From the NCBI RefSeq assembly GCF_001302265.1, contig NZ_LHQM01000044.1:1-38004 (forward strand): a stretch of 38,004 nt of DNA, given 5' to 3'. This document shows, piece by piece, positions 9,108-17,559 of this stretch. The translations under genes and the position numbers were made by a program. The DNA comes from Streptococcus phocae (GTDB taxonomy: Bacteria > Bacillota > Bacilli > Lactobacillales > Streptococcaceae). A model generated the notes under the pieces. That model did no database searches, had not been told where the DNA came from, and worked only from the letters and a program-made list of their open reading frames with translations. Every line of letters begins with the position of its first letter. Position 1 is the stretch's first letter.

Positions 9108-9740
9108 TTAACTCCGATCTTTACTTTGGATAATCACTAAGTATCCTGTTGGCACACATACTGTTATAGGCGATTGGTTAAATTCATTGCTCGAGTAGAC
9201 TTTCTTTTTAAAAAAAGTTTCCGCAGTTAGATCAAACTTGGCGCCTGTAATCACTAGGTCAGCATCATCTGAGGTCATAAAAGCCACATAAGCCATTTCC
9301 TTTTCCTGATGAATCACATGAGTCCCCTTCGGGCGATAACTCACACTGTTCTGCTGATCACGCAAGGTCATTTGCGACATGAAAGGTGCCAATTCTGGGT
9401 CACTTGGTAAAAAAATATTTGACAACGTGTGGTCCAATCGCCCTCCAAAAGCTCCAAAAATCGTCACTTGGGCATTAGGAAATTGCTTAAAAACCACTTT
9501 TAAGGCCAATTCTGTGTCTGTGTCATTTTTTTGGCGTGACGCTGTGATGATTTGCTCTGCTTTTTGCTTAATCGTGGCAAACTCTGACTCTGAAACCGAA
9601 TCAAAATCTCCGACAGCCAGATTCAATGGAAGGTCTTGTTGTACCAAAAATAGACTTCCTCTGTCAATACCAACAAAAAAATCAAAATCAGGGGTAAAAA
9701 ATGATAAATCCCCGCCTGAAAAAAGGGCAACCTTAGTCAT
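9108..9740 (-). CDS. thiN: Thiamine pyrophosphokinase
   Basis: Transfers pyrophosphate from ATP to thiamine, making the cofactor thiamine diphosphate. At 210 residues it has the normal ThiN length. The N-terminal catalytic domain shows FSGGD near residue 7, the VGIDRGS motif around 23-29 and VGDFDSVS around 42-49, followed by the NDTDTELAL helix near 72-80, where acidic residues bind Mg-ATP. The smaller C-terminal beta domain binds thiamine. It overlaps rpe by 8 bases, consistent with the conserved rsgA-rpe-thiN order of streptococci. Confidence 0.93.
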   Translation of the reverse strand: MTKVALFSGGDLSFFTPDFDFFVGIDRGSLFLVQQDLPLNLAVGDFDSVSESEFATIKQKAEQIITASRQKNDTDTELALKVVFKQFPNAQVTIFGAFGGRLDHTLSNIFLPSDPELAPFMSQMTLRDQQNSVSYRPKGTHVIHQEKEMAYVAFMTSDDADLVITGAKFDLTAETFFKKKVYSSNEFNQSPITVCVPTGYLVIIQSKDRS

Positions 9741-10395
9741 TCAAAGCCTTCCTCAAAGTTTGTACCTGACTCACCAAATCATCTGCTTTAAATAGGTAAG
9801 AACCAGCTACAAAAACATTTGCTCCCGCCTTGTAACAAGCATTAATCGTTTTATCATCAACGCCACCGTCAACTTCGATGTCAAAGGACAAGCCTTTTTC
9901 TGATCGCATTTTTGCCACAAGTGCTACTTTTTCCAAACACTCTGGAATAAATGCCTGACCTCCAAAGCCAGGATTCACCGTCATGATTAGCACTTGATCA
10001 GCTAAAGATAGGACTGGTTCTATCGCTGATACTGGTGTCCCAGGGTTTATCACGATACCTGCTTTCATCCCAGCAGCTTTGATTTTTTGCAGGGCACCGT
10101 GGCTGTGCAAGGTACTTTCGACGTGTATGGTCATGATATCTGCACCAGCTTGGGCATAAGCGTCTACATATCTCTCGGGATTAACAACCATCAAGTGACA
10201 ATCAAATACTAATTTGCTATGTTTTCGCATGCTAGCGACCACATCTGCTCCGAAACTAATGTTTGGCACAAACTGACCATCCATGATATCAATGTGAACG
10301 TACTCAGCATCTGTTTGCTCAATGCGCGCTAGTTCATTAGCAAAGTTAGCATAATCTGCTGCCAAAATCGATGGTGCAATTTTAAGTGATGACAT
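9733..10395 (-). CDS. rpe: Ribulose-phosphate 3-epimerase
   Basis: Interconverts ribulose 5-phosphate and xylulose 5-phosphate in the pentose phosphate pathway. The 220-residue TIM barrel is full length. SILAADYANF near residue 9, the HIDIMDGQFVPNISFG metal-binding stretch (35-50), HLMVVNPERY (67-76), the MTVNPGFGGQAF loop (138-149) and VDGGVDDKTI (175-184) mark the active site. AGGT lies before the ATG. It begins 8 bases after rsgA and overlaps thiN. Group A streptococci have an incomplete oxidative branch, so the enzyme probably works in pentose use and ribose supply (inference). Confidence 0.96.
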   Translation of the reverse strand: MSSLKIAPSILAADYANFANELARIEQTDAEYVHIDIMDGQFVPNISFGADVVASMRKHSKLVFDCHLMVVNPERYVDAYAQAGADIMTIHVESTLHSHGALQKIKAAGMKAGIVINPGTPVSAIEPVLSLADQVLIMTVNPGFGGQAFIPECLEKVALVAKMRSEKGLSFDIEVDGGVDDKTINACYKAGANVFVAGSYLFKADDLVSQVQTLRKALND

Positions 10396-10403
10396 GTGTA
10401 GAC

Positions 10404-11276
10404 CTACTTTCTTTTGGTGACTTTTTTATATGTTTCTCTGCGATTTTCAATCTCGCTGAGAAATTGGAGATAATTGTGATAGCGAACTGGCCATAGAGCG
10501 CCTTTCTCAAGTGCTGCTTTTACAGCACATTTCGGCTCATGCGTGTGTGTGCAAGACCTGAACTTGCAATCATGACTCAAGTGACGTAATTCAGGAAAAG
10601 CTTCATTGAGGTCTTCTGCATTATCAATCTCATAATCAAGAGATGAAAAACCTGGCGTGTCAGCGATTTTACCACCATGAGTATTGTAAAAACTAACTGC
10701 ACGAGTGGTATGACGACCTCGTCCTAGGCTGTCTGAGATTTTCCCTGTTTCTAGATGCAAACCTGGAGCAATCTGATTCAGTAACGTCGATTTTCCAACC
10801 CCTGTTTGCCCCATAAAAACGGTCGTCTTGTCTTCTAAAAGAGGAATTAAATCGTCTAAACTCGTCACAAAATCATATCCAATGTCACGATAATGACTAC
10901 CAATATTTTCGATGGTTTCTGACCGCTCTAGAAGATCCATCTTGGAAATATAAATAACAGGATGAATGGACTTGTGTTCCAATAAAATCAGAAAGCGGTC
11001 CAACAGATTACTATTGAAGTCCGGTTCCTTGGCAGACATAACAACCACCGCTTGGTCAATGTTGACAATGGGGGGCCGAACCAGGCTATTTTTGCGTTCA
11101 TGAATTGCCAAAATGTAGCCTTCTGAATTGTCTTCAGCTGAAAATTCAACTAAGTCACCCACAAAAGGCGTCTGGCCACTATTTCTAAAGTTGCCACGCG
11201 CGCGTGTCTGATAAACTTTTCCTTCTGACTCAACATAATAAAAGCCAGCCAGGGATTTAATAATTTTGCCTTGCAA
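10404..11276 (-). CDS. rsgA: Ribosome small subunit-dependent GTPase RsgA
   Basis: Circularly permuted GTPase that checks late 30S maturation. The 290 residues carry an N-terminal OB fold (about 1-65), then the permuted G domain in the order G4 (SKMD, 115-118), G1 (GQTGVGKST, 156-164) and G3 (DTPGF). A C-terminal zinc knuckle with [14 protein letters not shown] follows. The start codon is TTG: AAGGAG lies 6 bases upstream and no better start precedes the OB fold. It has its own extended -10 promoter and heads the rsgA-rpe-thiN-rmuC-yhaM cluster. Confidence 0.95.
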   Translation of the reverse strand: MQGKIIKSLAGFYYVESEGKVYQTRARGNFRNSGQTPFVGDLVEFSAEDNSEGYILAIHERKNSLVRPPIVNIDQAVVVMSAKEPDFNSNLLDRFLILLEHKSIHPVIYISKMDLLERSETIENIGSHYRDIGYDFVTSLDDLIPLLEDKTTVFMGQTGVGKSTLLNQIAPGLHLETGKISDSLGRGRHTTRAVSFYNTHGGKIADTPGFSSLDYEIDNAEDLNEAFPELRHLSHDCKFRSCTHTHEPKCAVKAALEKGALWPVRYHNYLQFLSEIENRRETYKKVTKRK

Positions 11277-11307
11277 GTGAACTCCTTAAACGTTTCTATT
11301 TAATGCT

Positions 11308-11316
11308 ATTATATCA
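11308..11316 (-). promoter_or_regulatory. rsgA promoter, extended -10
   Basis: TGATATAAT on minus (11316-11308) is a perfect -10 with TGn extension, 31 bases upstream of the TTG start. The -35 region (CTGAAT) is weak. Confidence 0.55.
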
Positions 11317-11381
11317 GAAAATGCATCTCGATTCAGCACTTTAGCCCAATATCACCAAAAGAAGCACACTAAAGCCATCAT

Positions 11382-11407
11382 AAAAAAGCTTAGCATAACT
11401 GCTAAGC
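11382..11407 (-). terminator. Terminator after ksgA
   Basis: A perfect 8-bp stem (11388-11395 with 11400-11407) has a four-base loop. On minus it is followed by six T residues. It lies 27 bases past the ksgA stop codon. Confidence 0.9.
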
Positions 11408-11433
11408 CCTGATGTTTTGAAGAAAATAGCTTT

Positions 11434-12306
11434 TTATATTCCTGCTTCTTTCAAGGCATCTGCCAATTTGCCATATTCAGCAATGCTCAAGGCTTCGCCT
11501 CGAATAGAAGGTTTAATCTCAGCAAGCTCTAGTGCTTTTTCTAACTTTTCTTTGACGTCTGGGGTTTTTCCAAAATGGCTAATGAGATTATTCCAAAGGG
11601 TTTTTCGGCGATGCACAAATCCCACTTTGGCAACTCGGAAAAAGAAATCCTCGTCTTGAACCGTAATTAATGGTTGGTCGCGACGAACCATTTTTAAAAT
11701 GGCGGAATCAACATTTGGCGCGGGAACAAAAACTGTTCGTGGCACAATAAAGGACACTTTTGCAGTCATGTAGTATTGCACAGCAATAGATAAAGAACCG
11801 TATGATTTAGTGTTGGGTTGGGCAGAAATGCGATCAGCAACTTCTTTTTGCATCATGACCACAAATTCTTGAAAAGGAATGTTGCTTTCAATCAAGTGCA
11901 TAAGAATAGGTGTCGTGATGTAGTAAGGCAAATTAGCAACCACCTTGATGGGAAGGTCTGGATTTTTGAATTGCTTAATCTGTGTTTGTAAATCAGCCTT
12001 TAAAATATCTTGGTTAATGACTTGAACATTATCAAAATCACGAAGGGTATCTGCTAAAATCGGTACCAATCGGTCATCAATTTCAAAGGCCATGACTTCT
12101 GCAGCATTTTCTGCTAAAAATTCAGTCAAAGCTCCAATTCCTGGACCAATTTCAATAACATTAACTGTTCTGTCAATCTCAGCAGTGTCAACAATTTTTT
12201 GCAAAATATTAGTATCGGTCAAAAAGTTCTGACCAAAAGATTTTTTAAAGGTAAAGCCGTGACGGTCAAGGACAGCCTTGGTCACGCTATAATCTGCAAT
12301 TCTCAT
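11434..12306 (-). CDS. ksgA: 16S rRNA dimethyladenosine transferase KsgA
   Basis: Adds two methyl groups to each of two adjacent adenines in the 3' hairpin of 16S rRNA, using S-adenosylmethionine, late in 30S assembly. The 290 residues match the RsmA family. The SAM site [13 protein letters not shown] is at about 52-64, the acidic [11 protein letters not shown] follows at about 74-84, and the catalytic NLPYYITTP motif is at about 124-132. The C-terminal third is the rRNA-binding helical domain. It follows rnmV by 17 bases and ends at a strong terminator, making it last in the tatD-rnmV-ksgA group that is conserved in Firmicutes. Confidence 0.97.
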   Translation of the reverse strand: MRIADYSVTKAVLDRHGFTFKKSFGQNFLTDTNILQKIVDTAEIDRTVNVIEIGPGIGALTEFLAENAAEVMAFEIDDRLVPILADTLRDFDNVQVINQDILKADLQTQIKQFKNPDLPIKVVANLPYYITTPILMHLIESNIPFQEFVVMMQKEVADRISAQPNTKSYGSLSIAVQYYMTAKVSFIVPRTVFVPAPNVDSAILKMVRRDQPLITVQDEDFFFRVAKVGFVHRRKTLWNNLISHFGKTPDVKEKLEKALELAEIKPSIRGEALSIAEYGKLADALKEAGI

Positions 12307-12323
12307 AAATGTCTCGTTTCTTT

Positions 12324-12896
12324 TTATAACTTGTCGTAATATTGCATGGCATCTTCAATTTCGGCTAACGTTATGCCAAATAATTCCAATCGTTTCAGCA
12401 GTTGCTTGCCATTGCTGTAACCAATACGAAGAGCTTCTCCCAAATATTCTCGACGTTTACGACTATCTGTCGCCATGACTAATCCTAAACGGACCAAATC
12501 ACTTGGTGTAATGTCAAAATAATTTTCGTCTTCAAAATGTTGAGTAACTTTAGATAACGCTTTTTGCAAATCCGCAAAGCTAGCGTGCTCTACCCCCAAA
12601 GACCGTCCCTTGCTTTTAGAGCTTGGCGTAGCCTCATGACGATTTAAAAAAGCATGGCGAGCAGTTGGCACAGCTGCCATAATCATCTTGCGAATGCGTT
12701 CACCATTATAATCGGGATCGGTAAACACAATCACACCACGCAAGTCATTGAGCCGTCCAATCCTCTCTAAATCCTCATCCGTAATGGCAGAACCTCTGGT
12801 TTCATAGGTATCCACATCGTAAAAACGATGCAAGTTAGCAGTGTCATCCTTACCTTCAACAACAATCACTTCTTGAATTTTTAGTTTCTCAGTCAA
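12324..12896 (-). CDS. rnmV: Ribonuclease M5
   Basis: Cleaves 5S rRNA precursors to the mature form on the ribosome in low-GC Gram-positives. The 190 residues start with a Toprim domain: the glutamate motif VVEGKDD (12-18) and the acidic [13 protein letters not shown] (57-69) provide the metal-binding residues. The C-terminal region recognises 5S rRNA and ribosomal protein L18 in B. subtilis. It overlaps the 3' end of the TatD-family gene by 8 bases and is followed by ksgA, the conserved order. Confidence 0.95.
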   Translation of the reverse strand: MTEKLKIQEVIVVEGKDDTANLHRFYDVDTYETRGSAITDEDLERIGRLNDLRGVIVFTDPDYNGERIRKMIMAAVPTARHAFLNRHEATPSSKSKGRSLGVEHASFADLQKALSKVTQHFEDENYFDITPSDLVRLGLVMATDSRKRREYLGEALRIGYSNGKQLLKRLELFGITLAEIEDAMQYYDKL

Positions 12897-13680
12897 TCTG
12901 GAACACCTTCTTTGCAGTTGCAGTAGTCATTGCCGCCACGTCTTCTACAGATAGCCCGCGCAACTCTGCAATTTTATCAACCACATATCGGGTATAAGCT
13001 GTGCGATTTTCTCTGCCTCGTTTTGGCACTGGAGCCAAGTATGGCGCATCTGTTTCTACTAAAATCTTATCTAGTGGTAATTGCTGCGCTACTTCTTGAA
13101 GTTCTGTCGCTTTTTTAAACGTCACCACTCCTGAAAAAGAGATAAACATTCCCAAATCTATAAATTTTCGAGCCATATCAATCGGTCCCGAATACGAGTG
13201 CATAATACCTCCACGTGGACCTACGCCAACTTCTTTGAGGACCTCGTAAGTGTCTTCAAGAGCGTCACGCGTGTGAACGACAAAAGGCAAGTCATGCTCT
13301 TTAGCCAACTGAATTTGGCGCTTAAAGACTGCTACTTGGACATCTTTAGGGTCTTCCATCCAATGATAGTCTAAACCAATTTCGCCTAAGGCTACTACCT
13401 TAGGGTGAGAGAGGTAAGAAACGATGTTATCCTCAACGGCTTGATTATAAGAGCCCGCCTCGGTTGGATGCCAGCCAATAGTCGCATAAACATTGGGGTA
13501 TTGTTCTGCTAAGATCATAGCCTCATCAATTGTTGCGTGATCAAAACCAACCACGTTGTGGTAGCTGACCCCCATCTCCTGAGCTAAAGCCAATTCTTCA
13601 GCGACTTTTCCTTTAAAATTATCCACATTTAAGTGGGTGTGTGTGTCAAAAATACTGACGTCTTTTACTTCATCTATCAT
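12889..13680 (-). CDS. TatD-family metal-dependent DNase
   Basis: TIM-barrel metallohydrolase of the TatD family; members degrade DNA 3' ends and may take part in repair. From the ATG at 13680 the protein has 263 residues. Metal ligands are visible: FDTHTHLN near the N-terminus, the Glu of LGEIGLDYHW, His of PFVVHTRDA, a following HSYSG, and Asp of ETDAPYLAP. The frame is open further upstream to a TTG at 13746, but that extension runs through a perfect extended -10 box, so the ATG is chosen. Only AGGG at very short spacing precedes this ATG; the -10 ends six bases before it, which suggests a leaderless transcript. It overlaps rnmV by 8 bases. Confidence 0.9.
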   Translation of the reverse strand: MIDEVKDVSIFDTHTHLNVDNFKGKVAEELALAQEMGVSYHNVVGFDHATIDEAMILAEQYPNVYATIGWHPTEAGSYNQAVEDNIVSYLSHPKVVALGEIGLDYHWMEDPKDVQVAVFKRQIQLAKEHDLPFVVHTRDALEDTYEVLKEVGVGPRGGIMHSYSGPIDMARKFIDLGMFISFSGVVTFKKATELQEVAQQLPLDKILVETDAPYLAPVPKRGRENRTAYTRYVVDKIAELRGLSVEDVAAMTTATAKKVFQID

Positions 13681-13686
13681 AGCCCT

Positions 13687-13715
13687 ATTATAACATAAAG
13701 ACCTGCTTATCTGAA
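13687..13715 (-). promoter_or_regulatory. Promoter of the TatD-family gene, directly before the ATG
   Basis: TGTTATAAT (13695-13687) on minus is an extended -10. TTCAGA (13715-13710) is a partial -35 at 17-base spacing. The -10 ends six bases before the ATG, so the expected start falls on or next to the A of the ATG. Confidence 0.55.
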
Positions 13716-13820
13716 AAAACTTGAAAAACAAGTATTTTAGAAACAAATGCCCGAGATCTTCTGCTAGAGAAAATTAGGGCAAGTTGTGATTTTCAATCCC
13801 AACCGCAAGATGGCTTTTCA

Positions 13821-14555
13821 TTAGTCCCTATGAGCAAGTGAGTTTTCTCCCTCAGCCTTTAAGGCTTTGACAAAACGCTCTGCAATTTCTTTAGGTCTCG
13901 TAATTGCGCCACCAACAACAATCCCTGCAACACCTAGGTCATTAATCTGTCTTGCTTCTTTTGGAGAATGAATCCTTCCTTCAGCAATAACTGCCACACC
14001 TTCTTGGCACAAGGCAGTTATCAAGTCTAAATCAGGTCCCTCAAGCTTTTGACTATAAGAGGTATAGCCTGATAAGGTCGTTCCAACAAAATCAATGCCC
14101 GCTCGGTGCGCGATCATGCCTTCTTCGAAGGTGCTAACATCTGCCATCAGCAATTGGTTGGGGTATTTTTCTTTAATCTTGTGGATAAATTGGGTAATAT
14201 CTAGTCCATCATGGCGCTTGCGCTGTGTGGCATCTAAGGCAATAACAGCAATCCCTAAGGCTGCCAATTGATCGACCTCAGCCATTGTTGGGGTGATAAA
14301 GGGCTCTTGAGGGGGATAGTCTGTCTTGATGATACCAATGATGGGCAGTTCTGTTACCGCCTGTATTTCTTTGATATCACGAACACCATTCGCCCTAATC
14401 CCAACGGCTCCTGCTTCTTGAGCCGCCTTTGCCATTAAGGGCATCACGCCACCAGCTTCTGAATAAAGAGGCTCTCCAGGCAAGGCTTGGCACGAAACAA
14501 TAAGCCCTCCCTTGATTTGCTTCATCAATTCTTCCTTGGATTGATTATTAGTCAT
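13821..14555 (-). CDS. nanE: N-acetylmannosamine-6-phosphate 2-epimerase
   Basis: Converts N-acetylmannosamine 6-phosphate to N-acetylglucosamine 6-phosphate in sialic acid breakdown. The 244-residue TIM barrel has the family's length and motifs, including [13 protein letters not shown] near the N-terminus, [18 protein letters not shown] and [13 protein letters not shown], with a C-terminal [11 protein letters not shown] phosphate loop. AAGGAG lies about 8 bases before the ATG, and an extended -10 is at 14603-14611. No other sialic acid gene is in the window. The 74 bases to the TatD-family gene contain no clear terminator, so partial read-through is possible. Confidence 0.94.
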   Translation of the reverse strand: MTNNQSKEELMKQIKGGLIVSCQALPGEPLYSEAGGVMPLMAKAAQEAGAVGIRANGVRDIKEIQAVTELPIIGIIKTDYPPQEPFITPTMAEVDQLAALGIAVIALDATQRKRHDGLDITQFIHKIKEKYPNQLLMADVSTFEEGMIAHRAGIDFVGTTLSGYTSYSQKLEGPDLDLITALCQEGVAVIAEGRIHSPKEARQINDLGVAGIVVGGAITRPKEIAERFVKALKAEGENSLAHRD

Positions 14556-14602
14556 ATGCGTTACTCCTTTGTTACTTGCTTTTGAAAGAGATTTTCCTTC
14601 TT

Positions 14603-14611
14603 ATTATATCA
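14603..14611 (-). promoter_or_regulatory. nanE promoter, extended -10
   Basis: TGATATAAT on minus (14611-14603), about 48 bases before the nanE ATG. The -35 is poorly matched. Confidence 0.5.
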
Positions 14612-14695
14612 ATAAATAAACTGTTTTAAAGAGATGACCTGTTTTCAAGATTGATTTACAACTAAAAAAAGTGCAGCCATTCTAGATTTAGACGC

Positions 14696-14729
14696 AAAAA
14701 AACCAAAAGCCTCGAGCACTTTTGGTTTT
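14696..14729 (-). terminator. Terminator after rpmH
   Basis: An 11-bp stem (14699-14709 with 14719-14729) closes a nine-base loop and has A and T tracts on its two sides. On minus it ends in a run of T residues, 23 bases after the rpmH stop codon. Confidence 0.88.
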
Positions 14730-14752
14730 GCTTTATGTTGTATTCTTTGCAA

Positions 14753-14887
14753 TTAAGCTGATAATACTTTACGTCCTTTACGACGACGAGCTGCAAGCAC
14801 GCGACGTCCGTTTTTAGTTGACATACGGTGACGGAATCCGTGTTTACGTTGACGACGGATTTTACTTGGTTGATAAGTACGTTTCAC
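14753..14887 (-). CDS. rpmH: 50S ribosomal protein L34
   Basis: Small basic protein of the large ribosomal subunit, 44 residues, full length. The translation reads [10 protein letters not shown], then [15 protein letters not shown], and ends [11 protein letters not shown], typical of L34. The start codon is GTG at 14887-14885, preceded by GAGGAGG at about 6 bases. It has its own TTGACA/TATACT promoter and its own terminator. In many bacteria rpmH precedes rnpA; here it lies downstream of rnpA-yidC2-jag as a separate unit. Confidence 0.97.
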
Positions 14888-14963
14888 AGTGAATACCTCC
14901 TCATAGATTTTCGTATTCGTTTAGCCGGCTACTTGTGATATCAGTTACTAAACATACTTTAAT

Positions 14964-14992
14964 AGTATATAACAATGGCCTGAAGCTGTCAA
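14964..14992 (-). promoter_or_regulatory. rpmH promoter
   Basis: A perfect TTGACA (14992-14987) with a 17-base spacer and TATACT (14969-14964) on minus. It leaves a leader of about 70 bases before the GTG start. This is one of the strongest promoters in the window by consensus. Confidence 0.75.
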
Positions 14993-15047
14993 GGTTTATT
15001 TTTATTTTTCGCTTATTTCCCGCTATAAAGCGCATAGCTCTGAGCAC

Positions 15048-15077
15048 AAACGCCCTTAGCTTAAGCTAAGGGCGTTT
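15048..15077 (-). terminator. Terminator-like hairpin after jag
   Basis: A perfect 13-bp stem (15048-15060 with 15065-15077) has a TTAA loop and ends in TTT on minus. It lies 7 bases beyond the jag stop codon. The T tract is short but the stem is very stable. Confidence 0.75.
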
Positions 15078-15084
15078 AAACAAT

Positions 15085-15984
15085 CTAGCGTTGTAGGCTG
15101 ATAACCACGTAGCGATTAGGGTCATTGCCTTCTGAAAAGCTTTCGACTCCCTCAATAGCTGAAATTGTTTTGTGGACAATTTTTCGTTCGCTGTTACTCA
15201 TGGGATCCATGGTGTAGTCATTACCTGACTCTAGCACACGCTTTGCTACTTTTTGTGTGAAATCAATCAAGGTTTCTGTACGATGTTCAACGTAATCATG
15301 GACATTCAAAGACACTGAAAAATTCTTAGAGTAGCGATCGTGCAAAAAGTTTTGCGCTAAAAGCTGAAGTGATTTTAACACTTTGCCATGGTAGCCAATC
15401 ACGCGCCCAGCTTCTGGGGTTTCGATTTGCAGATTAATTTGCCTGCGGTTGTTGCTTCTTTCAATGCTGGCTTCAATATCCATTTCATAAATTATCTTAG
15501 TAACATAGTCAGAAACGTCTTGAGATGCTTTTTCGATGTCTTTACTTACCGTGTTTTCGACTGGAGCTTCGTGGTTTTCTTGGTCAGCAACCTGAGTCTC
15601 AAGAACCTCTGCCTCTGGCAAATGCTTTTCTACCTTTACTGGTTCAGTTGGTTTGTCCTCAGGAGCTTTTTGCTCACTAGGGGCAGTAGCAGTTGTTTCA
15701 GTAAGAGTTTTCTCATTGTTAATTTCTTCGTCAGGATTGATCACTGGCGCATTTTGACGATTGATGTCCTCTGGGACACCACGGACTGCTTTTTTATCAG
15801 CCTTATACACCGTTTTTTCATTGATGCCTTCGATATCAACCTGAGCTGGCTTTTTACCAAATCCAAAAAAACCCTTTTTTTCTTTTGAAATCACTTTGAT
15901 GTGTGCTTTCAAACGAGATAGTCCTAATTCCTCAAGGCCTTTTTCAATAGCCTCTTCAACAGTTTTACCTGTAAATAATACCAT
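15085..15984 (-). CDS. jag: RNA-binding protein Jag/KhpB
   Basis: RNA-binding protein that partners KhpA and influences cell elongation and division in streptococci. The 299 residues have a Jag N-terminal domain (about 1-50, FTGKTVEEAIEKGLEELGLS, then KKGFFGFGKKPA), an acidic low-complexity linker (about 75-155), a KH domain (about 160-230, with the variant loop GYHGKVLKSLQ) and a C-terminal R3H-like domain ending in SNSERKIVHKTI and RYVVISLQR. It lies 11 bases after yidC2 and is last in the rnpA-yidC2-jag unit, closed by a hairpin. Confidence 0.94.
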   Translation of the reverse strand: MVLFTGKTVEEAIEKGLEELGLSRLKAHIKVISKEKKGFFGFGKKPAQVDIEGINEKTVYKADKKAVRGVPEDINRQNAPVINPDEEINNEKTLTETTATAPSEQKAPEDKPTEPVKVEKHLPEAEVLETQVADQENHEAPVENTVSKDIEKASQDVSDYVTKIIYEMDIEASIERSNNRRQINLQIETPEAGRVIGYHGKVLKSLQLLAQNFLHDRYSKNFSVSLNVHDYVEHRTETLIDFTQKVAKRVLESGNDYTMDPMSNSERKIVHKTISAIEGVESFSEGNDPNRYVVISLQR

Positions 15985-15995
15985 AACCTAAACTC

Positions 15996-16805
15996 CTATT
16001 TTCTCTTCAATGCTTTTTTTCGAGCGCGACGTTCACGGGCGCGACGTTCTTTTTCTTCGTTTTCTAGGCGTCGTCTTTCAGCAATGGTTTTAAACGGATT
16101 GTTCAAAAGCAAGAGCTGCAACACTTGAAAGGCGTTAGACACAGACCAGTAGAGCACCACCCCACTAGCTAAGTTTAGTCCCATGACAAAAATCATCAAG
16201 GGCATCAAATATATCATAACAGTCATCATGGTGTTTTTTTCTTTAACTGCAAGATTTGTCAACCAAGAGGACAAGAAAGTGAACAGAGCTGCTAAAATTG
16301 GCAATAAAAAGAGGTGGTCATGTTGCGCAAGCTCAACCCACAAGAAGGTTCCTGTTCTTAAAAAAGGCACTCGTGACAGCGCTTGAAACAAAGCTAACAT
16401 CACCGGCATTTGAATCACCAGCGGAAGCAAGCTAGCATAAGGATTGACCCCGTGCTTTTTGTACAGGGCTTGACTTTCTTCGGCTAGCTTCATACGTGTT
16501 TCACTGTCTTTAGACGAATAGGCTTTTTGCAGTCGTTTCAATTCTGGCTGTATGGCTTGCATTTTTTGGGTTGATTTGATCTGTATATTAAACAGAGGCA
16601 TTAAAATCAGTCGAATCAATAGGGTAAATAAAATAATCCCCACACCGATAGAGCCATCAAACGATAACCATTGAATGGCCTTTGCAAATAGGTAAACCAG
16701 TTTGTCCCAACTACCAGCAGACTGGGCGGTGACTTCGCCGCGTCCACACGCAACCAATACAAACATCAGAGGCACTAAACCTGCTATTTTAATTTTTTTC
16801 TTCAC
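15996..16805 (-). CDS. yidC2: Membrane protein insertase, YidC2 type lipoprotein
   Basis: Oxa1/YidC insertase that folds membrane proteins, alone or with Sec. A lipoprotein signal peptide ends in the lipobox LVAC, followed by the five-helix core: [21 protein letters not shown] carries the key Arg in the first core helix. The basic C-terminal tail, rich in Arg and Lys (about the last 25 residues), marks the YidC2 class that binds ribosomes. The frame stays open to a TTG at 16823. I chose the GTG at 16805 because GAAAGG lies 8 bases before it, giving 269 residues; a 275-residue form is possible. It overlaps rnpA by 17 bases. Confidence 0.93.
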   Translation of the reverse strand: MKKKIKIAGLVPLMFVLVACGRGEVTAQSAGSWDKLVYLFAKAIQWLSFDGSIGVGIILFTLLIRLILMPLFNIQIKSTQKMQAIQPELKRLQKAYSSKDSETRMKLAEESQALYKKHGVNPYASLLPLVIQMPVMLALFQALSRVPFLRTGTFLWVELAQHDHLFLLPILAALFTFLSSWLTNLAVKEKNTMMTVMIYLMPLMIFVMGLNLASGVVLYWSVSNAFQVLQLLLLNNPFKTIAERRRLENEEKERRARERRARKKALKRK

Positions 16806-17148
16806 TTTCAAAACCTTTCTCAAGCAATGTTGCCAATTTTAACACATGGTGTAAATTTTGTGTGATTTCTTGGAATGTCAAATTCTCAACCCCTTTGCGG
16901 GCAATGATGACAAAGTCATCAGGTTTGAGATGATCTCCCAACGCCAGAAGCACATGGCGTATCTGGCGTTTAACAGCGTTTCGTGTAACAGCATTTCCGA
17001 TTTTTTTACCAACCGAAATGCCTACACGAAAGTGTTTTTGCTCTTTTTCCAAATGATAAATGACAAATTTTCGATTTGCCGTGCTTTTTCCTGCTTTAAA
17101 AATCGCTCGGAAATCCTGTTCACGCTTGACACGATAGGTCTTCTTCAA
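16789..17148 (-). CDS. rnpA: Ribonuclease P protein component
   Basis: Protein subunit of RNase P, which matures tRNA 5' ends with the catalytic RNA. The 119 residues are standard. [12 protein letters not shown] at the N-terminus, the [18 protein letters not shown] segment and the RNR-type motif VKRQIR (about 60-65) form the leader- and RNA-binding surfaces. The start is TTG at 17148, with GGAG 7 bases upstream. It has a -10 at 17178-17183 and sits directly after fasX. yidC2 overlaps its 3' end. Confidence 0.95.
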   Translation of the reverse strand: MKKTYRVKREQDFRAIFKAGKSTANRKFVIYHLEKEQKHFRVGISVGKKIGNAVTRNAVKRQIRHVLLALGDHLKPDDFVIIARKGVENLTFQEITQNLHHVLKLATLLEKGFESEEKN

Positions 17149-17177
17149 AACTTAACTCCAATATCTAAATTATTACC

Positions 17178-17207
17178 ATTATACCATAAAAAACAAAAAA
17201 GCCTCAA
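17178..17207 (-). promoter_or_regulatory. Promoter of rnpA-yidC2-jag
   Basis: TATAAT (17183-17178) preceded by TGG forms an extended -10 on minus; TTGAGG (17207-17202) is a good -35 at 18-base spacing. Confidence 0.6.
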
Positions 17208-17257
17208 CCCTTAGAAATTAAGCCCTTTTATTCATCACTATCCCTTTTTAAGGGCAT

Positions 17258-17286
17258 AAAAAAATAAAGCCCAGCAAGTGAGCTCT
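17258..17286 (-). terminator. fasX terminator
   Basis: On minus a 7-bp stem (17286-17280 with 17272-17266, two G-U pairs) has a seven-base loop and is followed by A then seven T residues. A further inverted repeat GCCCTT/AAGGGC (17222-17227 with 17250-17255) lies beyond it. Confidence 0.7.
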
Positions 17287-17475
17287 ATCTTTACTGACTA
17301 TATAATCAGTGAATGTGATATCCAAACAAAGACAACCGAAACAATCATTCCAAACACTAAGTAGCCATATCAAAAAATACTATTTGTTTATGGAGAGAGA
17401 GAGAGAAAACAATATTTTAATGAATTGGGGATTGACTACTCAACAAACTGATAATTTAGTAAATCTTTATTTATA
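17262..17475 (-). ncRNA. fasX: Regulatory small RNA FasX
   Basis: Effector RNA of the fas system, known to pair with the 5' ends of target mRNAs: it stabilises streptokinase mRNA and represses pilus and adhesin mRNAs. The region after fasA has no ORF, a -10 TATAAT at 17482-17487 with an expected start near 17475, and a terminator at 17258-17286. The predicted RNA is about 210 bases, close to the reported size of about 205. Position between fasA and rnpA is diagnostic. It holds a (UC)7C tract at 17406-17392. Exact ends are inferred. Confidence 0.85.
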
Positions 17476-17481
17476 TTAATT

Positions 17482-17549
17482 ATTATAGCCTAAATCCCAA
17501 AAAAGAGATGGTTATTTCCTAAAATGTTGTTTTTTCATCCTAAAATGTC
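17482..17549 (-). promoter_or_regulatory. fasX promoter with FasA-type direct repeats
   Basis: A 10-base repeat, ACATTTTAGG on minus, occurs twice (within 17538-17549 and 17517-17528) with a 21-base period, two helical turns. This matches the layout of LytTR regulator sites such as those of ComE and AgrA. The -10 TATAAT is at 17487-17482 and the -35 (CATCTC) is poor, as expected for an activated promoter. Binding by FasA is inferred. Confidence 0.65.
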
Positions 17550-17559
17550 ATCCATCTAT

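Noticed and set aside
13681..13746. N-terminal extension of the TatD-family protein from a TTG start
   Set aside because: The extension runs through an extended -10 box, has no ribosome binding site and is not part of the family fold.
15388..15888. 166-codon plus-strand frame opposite jag
   Set aside because: It is a mirror of the acidic linker codons, with no ribosome binding site; jag on minus has full domain support.
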